Positions 58,635-64,000 of a stretch of DNA of 64,000 nucleotides are shown here, piece after piece. The notes beneath the pieces are model-generated. The model worked only from the letters and a program-made list of their open reading frames with translations, was not told the origin of the DNA and did no database searches. Position 1 is the first letter of the stretch; the number at the start of each line of letters is the position of its first letter. The stretch spans positions 558,001 through 622,000 of the forward strand of contig NZ_RZHE01000006.1 of assembly GCF_003989825.1 (NCBI RefSeq), written 5' to 3'. The position numbers and the translations under genes were made by a program. Source of the DNA: Vreelandella populi. GTDB lineage: Bacteria > Pseudomonadota > Gammaproteobacteria > Pseudomonadales > Halomonadaceae.

Positions 58635-59825
58635 ATGATGACCTACTCCTTTTTACCCCGCTACCCGCTGGCCGTTATTGTCATCGCCCAGCTGTTTGGC
58701 ACCTCGCTGTGGTTCAGCGTCAACGGTGTTGGCCCTGCGCTGCAGGCAGCGGTCGGGCTGAGCGAGGGCGATCTGGGGCTTTTGACCATTGCCGTTCAGG
58801 CCGGGTTTATTAGCGGCACGCTGCTGATTGCTACCACCGGCCTTGCCGACCGCATGCGGGCAAGCCATCTGTTTGCGATTTCCTCCGTTCTCGGCGCGTT
58901 AATCAACGCGGCATTTATTGGTGTGGCCGAAAACATCACGCTGGCTGCGGCCGCCCGTTTTGCCACCGGGCTTTGCCTGGCGGGCATCTATCCGCTGGGT
59001 ATGAAGCTTATCGTCAGTTGGACGCCCAAACACGCAGGTGCCGCCTTGGGTTGGCTTGTCGGCATGTTGACCCTCGGCATCGCCTCGCCGCACCTGCTGC
59101 GCGGTTTAACGCTAAACCTACCCTGGCAGTGGCCGTTGCTGCTGGCCTCTCTTCTGGCACTGATTGCTGCGGTGATGGTTTTCCGGTTAGGCGTGGGGTC
59201 CCACCTGCCTGCTAAAGCCGGAAGCGGCCGCCCCTGGGCGGGGCTTAGCGCCTTCAAGCAGCGCTCGTTTCGCAAAGCCGCTTTAGGCTACTTCGGCCAC
59301 TGCTGGGAGCTTTATGCCTTCTGGGCGCTGGTTCCCTTTCTAGTTACCCGCGAGCTTGAACGGTTAAGCACATCAGCGAGCCTTCAACCGTGGTTAAGCT
59401 TTGTGGTCATTGCCCTGGGCCTGCCAGGCTGCGTGTGGGCGGGAAAATGGAGCCGCAAAGCAGGCAGCGCCCATGTCGCTTTTGTGGCGCTGCTTACCTC
59501 TGGTGCGCTTTGCCTGGCTTATCCACTGCTAGGCAGTCTGTCACCCTGGTTGTTACTGATGCTTTTGGGCCTTTGGGGTGTTAGCGTGATTGCTGACTCG
59601 GCGCAGTTTTCGGCCCTGGCGTCTGCTCACGCCCCGCCCGAACGGCTGGGCGCGGCGCTTGCCATGATGAACGCCATTGGTTTTGGGTTAACCATTCCCT
59701 CTATCGCGCTGGTAACCGCCTTGTGGTCAAGCCAGAGCCTGGCCGTTACCTGGTGGCTGCTCCCGGGCCCGGTATTGGGTCTGATTGCTATGCGCGGCCT
59801 TAACCATCACTCGCCAAGGGCCTGA
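58635..59825 (+). CDS. MFS transporter
   Basis: 396 residues, about twelve hydrophobic segments. First loop LADRMRASHLFAISSVLG is the MFS motif A region (DxxxR); RFATGLCLAGIYPLGMKLIVSWTPKHAGAALGWLVGMLTLGIASPHLLRG belongs to helices 4-5. It resembles the YfkF/CynX-like efflux group but the substrate is unknown. ATG at 58635 has AAGAG upstream. It lies between the holC remnant and valS, also not in the usual block, and so may have arrived with the DUF1016 gene or independently. Confidence 0.85.
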   Translation: MMTYSFLPRYPLAVIVIAQLFGTSLWFSVNGVGPALQAAVGLSEGDLGLLTIAVQAGFISGTLLIATTGLADRMRASHLFAISSVLGALINAAFIGVAENITLAAAARFATGLCLAGIYPLGMKLIVSWTPKHAGAALGWLVGMLTLGIASPHLLRGLTLNLPWQWPLLLASLLALIAAVMVFRLGVGSHLPAKAGSGRPWAGLSAFKQRSFRKAALGYFGHCWELYAFWALVPFLVTRELERLSTSASLQPWLSFVVIALGLPGCVWAGKWSRKAGSAHVAFVALLTSGALCLAYPLLGSLSPWLLLMLLGLWGVSVIADSAQFSALASAHAPPERLGAALAMMNAIGFGLTIPSIALVTALWSSQSLAVTWWLLPGPVLGLIAMRGLNHHSPRA

Positions 59826-59888
59826 CGCTTTCGCGCTTATCGCGCTATACTTGTCGCCATTTTTTTGCACGTTGTGAGCCAACTCCCC

Positions 59889-62747
59889 ATGGAAAAGACC
59901 TACCAACCCGAACAGATCGAAACTCGCTGGTACCAGCGCTGGGAAGCTGATAACCGCTTTGCCCCTTCGGGTAAGGGCGCGCCTTTCTCCATCATGATTC
60001 CGCCGCCCAACGTGACAGGCAGCTTGCACATGGGCCACGCCTTCCAGGACACCATCATGGATACCCTGACGCGCTGGAAGCGCATGCAGGGTAATAACAC
60101 GCTCTGGCAGGTAGGCACCGACCATGCGGGGATAGCGACCCAGATGCTGGTTGAGCGCAAGGTCGCCGCAGAAGAGGGTAAAACGCGCCACGATCTCGGC
60201 CGCGAGGCGTTTACCGACAAGATCTGGGAGTGGAAGGAAGAGTCCGGCGGGCATATCACCCGCCAGCTGCGCCGCATGGGTGCCAGTGTCGACTGGTCCC
60301 GCGAGCGCTTCACCATGGATGACGGCTTCTACAAGGCGGTCCAGGAAGTCTTCGTTCGCCTGCACGAAGAGAAGCTGATCTACCGCGGCAAACGCCTGGT
60401 CAACTGGGACCCTACCCTGCACACCGCCATTTCTGATCTGGAAGTGGAAAACAAAGAGCAGCAGGGCAGCTTCTGGCATTTCCGCTACCCGCTGGCCGAC
60501 GGCGTTAAAACCGCCGATGGCAAGGATTACGTGGTGGTTGCCACTACCCGCCCGGAAACCCTGCTGGGCGACACCGGTGTGGCGGTAAATCCAGAAGATG
60601 CACGTTACGCCTCGCTGGTCGGCAAGTTTATCGAGCTGCCGCTGGTAGGTCGCCGCATTCCCGTGGTGGCTGACGAACACGCCGATATGGAGAAAGGCTC
60701 GGGCTGTGTGAAGATTACACCTGCTCACGACTTCAACGACTATGAAGTCGGAAAACGCCAGAACCATCTGCTGATCAATGTCTTCTCCAAGGACGCCACG
60801 ATTCTTGAAACGGCGGAAATCTTCGACCTCAAGGGCCAGCCGCAGCCGGAAGAAGATGCCAGCCTGCCCGCGAAATACGCGGGCCTGGACCGTTTTGAAG
60901 CGCGTAAGCAGATCGTCGCAGACATGGATGCTCTCGGCCTGCTGGAGCAGGTGGAAGCCATCAACAACACCCTGCCCTATGGCGACCGCTCGGGCGATGT
61001 GATCGAGCCATTGCTTACCGACCAGTGGTTCGTGGCAGTTGAGTCACTGGCCAAACCGGCCATTAAAGCGGTTGAGGATTGTGAGATTCAGTTCGTACCC
61101 AAGAACTACGAGAACATGTATTTTGCCTGGATGCGCGACCTGCAGGACTGGTGTATTTCCCGCCAGCTGTGGTGGGGGCATCGCATTCCGGCGTGGTACG
61201 ACGCCGAAGGTAACGTCTACGTTGCCCGCACGGAAGAAGAAGCGCGCGAGAAGCATGGCCTGGATGCCGACCTGGTGCTGACCCAGGACGAAGACGTGCT
61301 GGATACCTGGTTCAGCTCGGGTCTTTGGACCTTCGGCACGCTGGGCTGGCCGGAACAGACGCCTGACCTTGAGACCTTCCACCCCACCAGCGTGCTGGTC
61401 ACCGGTTTCGACATCATCTTCTTCTGGGTTGCCCGGATGATCATGTTGACCCTGAAGTTCACCGGAGAGGTGCCCTTCAAGACCGTGTATGTACACGGTC
61501 TGGTGCGCGATGGCCAGGGCCAGAAGATGTCCAAGTCCAAGGGCAACGTGCTGGATCCCATCGACCTCATCGACGGCATCACGCTGGATGAGCTGTTAGA
61601 GAAGCGCACCGGCAACATGATGCAGCCGCAAAAGGCCAAGGCCATCGCCAAGGCTACCCGCGATGAGTTCAAGGACGGTATCGAGCCCCACGGCACCGAT
61701 GCGCTGCGCTTCACCTTCCTGTCGCAAGCGACCACCGGGCGCGATATCAAGTTTGATATGAACCGCCTGGAAGGCTACCGCAACTTCTGCAACAAGCTGT
61801 GGAACGCCTCGCGCTACGTATTGATGAATGCTGAAGGCGAGGATTGCGGCATCCCTTCTCAAGGCCAGGGCAGCGAGGTGGAGCTTTCGCTGGCTGATCG
61901 CTGGATTATTTCCCAGCTGCAGAAAACCGAGGCCCAGGTCACCAAGGCGATGGAGGAGTACCGCTTTGACCATGCATCCCAAGCGCTTTACGAATTCGTA
62001 TGGAACGAGTACTGCGACTGGTACCTGGAGCTTTCCAAGCCGGTACTGTGGGACGAAAATGCTTCCGTTGAAGCCAAGCGTGGAACGCGACGCACGCTAG
62101 TGCGCGTACTCGAAACCATCCTACGCCTTGCTCACCCGATGATGCCCTACATTACCGAGGAGATCTGGCAGCGCGTATCGCCTCTGGCCGGTACGTTTAT
62201 GGGCGAAGGTGCTTCGCTGATGCTTCAAGCCTGGCCCGAAGCCGACGAGAGCAAGATCGACGAGCAGGCCAGCCGGGATATCGAATGGCTGAAAGGCGTC
62301 ATTATCGCCGTGCGCAATATCCGCGCAGAGATGAACATTGCCCCCGGCAAGCCGTTGGACGTGCTGCTGACCAAGGGCCAGCCTGAAGACGTTAAGCGCC
62401 TGGAGCAAAACCACCACTTCCTGGCCAAGCTTGCCAAGCTTGAAAGTGCCACCTGGCTTGAAAACCCCAATGACGCACCGCTTTCAGCTACTCAGCTGGT
62501 AGGTGATATGGAAGTGATGGTGCCCATGGCCGATCTGATCGACAAGGATGCCGAGCTAGCCCGCTTAACCAAAGAAATTGAAAAACAGGATAAGCTGATT
62601 GGCGGTATCGAGAAAAAGCTGGGTAATGATGGCTTCATCGCCAAAGCCCCGGTCGCCGTTGTCGAGAAAGAGCGCGGTAAACTTGCCGAGTTCCAGTCTG
62701 CCAAGAAACTGCTGGAAGAGCAGCGGGCCAAGATCGAGGCACTATAA
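59889..62747 (+). CDS. valS: Valyl-tRNA synthetase
   Basis: 952 residues, full length. Class Ia synthetase charging tRNA-Val. HIGH as HMGH in [27 protein letters not shown] region ([15 protein letters not shown]), editing domain (about 190-340, [19 protein letters not shown]), KMSKS in [14 protein letters not shown], and a C-terminal coiled coil rich in Lys/Glu (from about 880) that is usual for ValRS. ATG at 59889 fits the E. coli start (MEKTYQP); an upstream in-frame codon at 59865 is not needed. Confidence 0.98.
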   Translation: MEKTYQPEQIETRWYQRWEADNRFAPSGKGAPFSIMIPPPNVTGSLHMGHAFQDTIMDTLTRWKRMQGNNTLWQVGTDHAGIATQMLVERKVAAEEGKTRHDLGREAFTDKIWEWKEESGGHITRQLRRMGASVDWSRERFTMDDGFYKAVQEVFVRLHEEKLIYRGKRLVNWDPTLHTAISDLEVENKEQQGSFWHFRYPLADGVKTADGKDYVVVATTRPETLLGDTGVAVNPEDARYASLVGKFIELPLVGRRIPVVADEHADMEKGSGCVKITPAHDFNDYEVGKRQNHLLINVFSKDATILETAEIFDLKGQPQPEEDASLPAKYAGLDRFEARKQIVADMDALGLLEQVEAINNTLPYGDRSGDVIEPLLTDQWFVAVESLAKPAIKAVEDCEIQFVPKNYENMYFAWMRDLQDWCISRQLWWGHRIPAWYDAEGNVYVARTEEEAREKHGLDADLVLTQDEDVLDTWFSSGLWTFGTLGWPEQTPDLETFHPTSVLVTGFDIIFFWVARMIMLTLKFTGEVPFKTVYVHGLVRDGQGQKMSKSKGNVLDPIDLIDGITLDELLEKRTGNMMQPQKAKAIAKATRDEFKDGIEPHGTDALRFTFLSQATTGRDIKFDMNRLEGYRNFCNKLWNASRYVLMNAEGEDCGIPSQGQGSEVELSLADRWIISQLQKTEAQVTKAMEEYRFDHASQALYEFVWNEYCDWYLELSKPVLWDENASVEAKRGTRRTLVRVLETILRLAHPMMPYITEEIWQRVSPLAGTFMGEGASLMLQAWPEADESKIDEQASRDIEWLKGVIIAVRNIRAEMNIAPGKPLDVLLTKGQPEDVKRLEQNHHFLAKLAKLESATWLENPNDAPLSATQLVGDMEVMVPMADLIDKDAELARLTKEIEKQDKLIGGIEKKLGNDGFIAKAPVAVVEKERGKLAEFQSAKKLLEEQRAKIEAL

Positions 62748-62775
62748 GCCCTCCCCAGGTTCATAGACGCTAGTG

Positions 62776-62806
62776 CGCCCGGCCCCTTGCGGAGCCGGGC
62801 GTTTTT
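62776..62806 (+). terminator. Terminator of valS
   Basis: CGCCCGGC (62776-62783), 10-base loop, GCCGGGCG (62794-62801), then TTTTT. Confidence 0.92.
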
Positions 62807-62935
62807 ATGGCCGCTATAAACGTTGGGTCACGTTATTGGTGGCACAAGCGAGTTAGGAAACACTGTTAATTAACAGGCTAATTATTTAAACTGGCGCATA
62901 TTGCACTATGTAAACCATCTAGTGAGCGCCGTACT

Positions 62936-63646
62936 ATGCAAATTCGTCGAATTCTATTTTATAACCTCTTAGGACTTGTCCTGATACTAAGCTGGTGGCT
63001 ACCCTCCCTTTTGTTCTGGACCAAGCTTGATGACGATGTGTTTTTCTTCTTCAACCAGTTTATCAGCCCGGTATACCCGCGCTGGATAGAAGTGCTGGCC
63101 CTGTTCAATACTCGCACCTTCGACAAGATCATGTTTGGGGTGCTATTAGTAATGCTGTTTCTTGCCATGCTGCGCGACCGCAACGGCAGCTGGCCGAAGT
63201 GGCTGGCCATAGGCTTGATCATGTCAGCGGTGGGCGCATTACTTGGCGAGCTTTTGCATGTGCACCTGCTGATGGCGCGCCCCAGCCCGACAATCGTGCA
63301 CGATGGGGCTAATCTGCTCACCGACTACACTTACATGAATGCCAAGGCGACAGCAGCAAACAGCTTCCCCAGCGACCACGGCCTGTTGGCTATGGTGTTT
63401 GCAAGCTTCATGCTGCGCTTCGCCGACCGCTTGATCGCCTTGGTCGCCGTAGCAATTACCATCTTTGTTACTCTGCCGCGAATCATGGTGGGCGGCCATT
63501 GGGTGAGCGACGTCTACTTTGGTGCACTCGCCATCGCGCTGGTAGTGCTCCCATGGATTCTATGCAACACGTACATTACCCGCTTGATCGAGCGTATGGC
63601 TGCCTTCTTCGATAGCGCCTTTCAAAAGCTGCAAGGCCACCACTAG
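62936..63646 (+). CDS. PAP2 family phosphatase, LpxT-like
   Basis: 236 residues with about six hydrophobic segments. The three PAP2 motifs are visible: RPSPT (motif 1, with Arg/Pro), NSFPSDHG (motif 2, His) and PRIMVGGHWVSD (motif 3, Arg and His). The long N-terminal TM pair and motif spacing resemble lipid A 1-phosphate/undecaprenyl pyrophosphate phosphotransferase LpxT, but family members also dephosphorylate undecaprenyl pyrophosphate or lipids. Monocistronic, with a spacer of 188 bases containing only the valS terminator and an AT-rich promoter region. Confidence 0.82.
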   Translation: MQIRRILFYNLLGLVLILSWWLPSLLFWTKLDDDVFFFFNQFISPVYPRWIEVLALFNTRTFDKIMFGVLLVMLFLAMLRDRNGSWPKWLAIGLIMSAVGALLGELLHVHLLMARPSPTIVHDGANLLTDYTYMNAKATAANSFPSDHGLLAMVFASFMLRFADRLIALVAVAITIFVTLPRIMVGGHWVSDVYFGALAIALVVLPWILCNTYITRLIERMAAFFDSAFQKLQGHH

Positions 63647-63670
63647 ATACTGCGCCAATAGAACGTAAAA

Positions 63671-63708
63671 AAACCCCTCATGCCCGCATCAGCGGGCATG
63701 AGGGGTTT
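63671..63708. terminator. Bidirectional terminator, 17-bp stem
   Basis: AAACCCCTCATGCCCGC (63671-63687), loop ATCA, GCGGGCATGAGGGGTTT (63692-63708). Perfect stem, with A-rich sequence on the left and TTTAGGTT on the right. Serves the PAP2 gene and the leftward META-domain gene. Confidence 0.93.
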
Positions 63709-63730
63709 AGGTTCTGTAAATCTCCGGGCG

Positions 63731-64000
63731 TTAGTGCGCCTTACGCCAGCCGCCGAGAACGCGGCTATCCGGGCCGAAGAATACCAGCCGGTCGTGATCA
63801 ATCAGATAACGGTAAGCGGTATCCAGCATATCCGTTACCCGTTTGGCGTCGGCCATCTGCGGGCAGGCCATACGCGTGGTTGCAAGCCCTTCAAAATCGA
63901 TACGATGGCTTTCCCCCAGGCTTACATGGCCGGTAAAGCGGTTGCATCCGTCAGATCCTGCTACTGTTCCATCCTGCGAGATCGTGAAAAACGGCGTTTC
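63731..64000 (-). CDS. META domain (HslJ-like) protein, partial (5' end outside window)
   Basis: 89 residues of the C-terminal part, ending at TAA (63731-63733). The META signature is clear: VAGSDGCNRFTGHVSLGE with the Cys, then LATTRMACPQMADAKRVTDMLDTAYRYLIDHDRLVFFG. HslJ-type proteins are periplasmic or outer-membrane lipoprotein-like factors linked to novobiocin resistance in E. coli and often occur with a MliC or DUF306 partner; the role here is unknown. The N-terminus, and so any lipobox, lies beyond the window. Confidence 0.88.
   Translation of the reverse strand, partial: ETPFFTISQDGTVAGSDGCNRFTGHVSLGESHRIDFEGLATTRMACPQMADAKRVTDMLDTAYRYLIDHDRLVFFGPDSRVLGGWRKAH

Noticed and set aside
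59727..60767. Leftward open frame of 346 codons opposite valS and the MFS gene end
   Set aside because: Antisense to valS, whose signature motifs are certain; no domain is recognisable in the leftward translation.
1..64000. tRNA, rRNA, CRISPR array, insertion sequence or prophage
   Set aside because: No cloverleaf, rRNA sequence, regular repeat-spacer array, transposase or phage gene was recognised on either strand.

Overview
The window reads as a chromosomal segment of a halophilic gammaproteobacterium, most likely Halomonas or a close relative (Halomonadaceae). This rests on moderately high GC, house-keeping blocks in gammaproteobacterial order (dprA-tsaC, def-fmt-rsmB-trkA-trkH, lptF-lptG divergent from pepA-holC-valS), a Trk potassium system placed directly after rsmB, and TRAP-type uptake. 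No rRNA, tRNA, CRISPR array, insertion sequence or prophage was seen. No gene-free stretch exceeds 300 bases.

Layout. 1-9.7 kb: a leftward group (PA0020-like envelope protein, dprA, tsaC, an MpaB/DUF2236 oxygenase cut by the window edge), then rightward def, fmt, rsmB, dodecin, trkA and trkH. 9.7-16.4 kb: TraB-family protein, EamA exporter, tapT, bioB with a probable BirA operator, a sirtuin lacking the usual zinc cysteines, and aceK. 16.4-20.2 kb: ethanolamine use (permease, EutC, EutB) without microcompartment genes. 20.3-24.2 kb: a truncated DUF2805 relic, a COG0523 (ZigA/YciC-like) GTPase behind a strong Zur-type box, and a His-rich PepSY/DUF2946 pair.

24.4-36.2 kb is the most unusual part. 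A GntR/HutC-type regulator sits between two copies of one 18-bp inverted repeat (TGTATTA-N4-TAATACA). Leftward lie LeuC/LeuD-like hydro-lyase genes and a TRAP transporter. Rightward lie an NTF2-like protein, a PEP mutase/isocitrate lyase-family lyase, an isochorismatase-fold amidase, two PuuE/allantoinase-like NodB-fold hydrolases and an FAD oxidoreductase. Together these look like an uptake and degradation pathway for a small nitrogen-containing ring compound, perhaps a cyclic imide, ending in hydration and aldol-type cleavage of an alkylated malate. The substrate is not known from the sequence. A PRISE-type reductase with a divergent LysR regulator follows.

38.5-50.4 kb: metallophosphoesterase, persulfide-dioxygenase-like MBL protein, the truC-tcdA-DUF1653 operon, periplasmic Cu,Zn superoxide dismutase, a CstA-family transporter, and a nickel/peptide-type ABC importer whose two permeases are fused in one polypeptide and whose promoter carries a second Zur-like palindrome. 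50.4-64 kb: bacterioferritin and Bfd, RDD protein, lptG, lptF, pepA, branched-chain aminotransferase, holC, a DUF1016 nuclease that appears inserted at the 3' end of holC (a second, diverged copy of the holC terminus lies just beyond it), an MFS transporter, valS, a PAP2 phosphatase and a partial META-domain protein.
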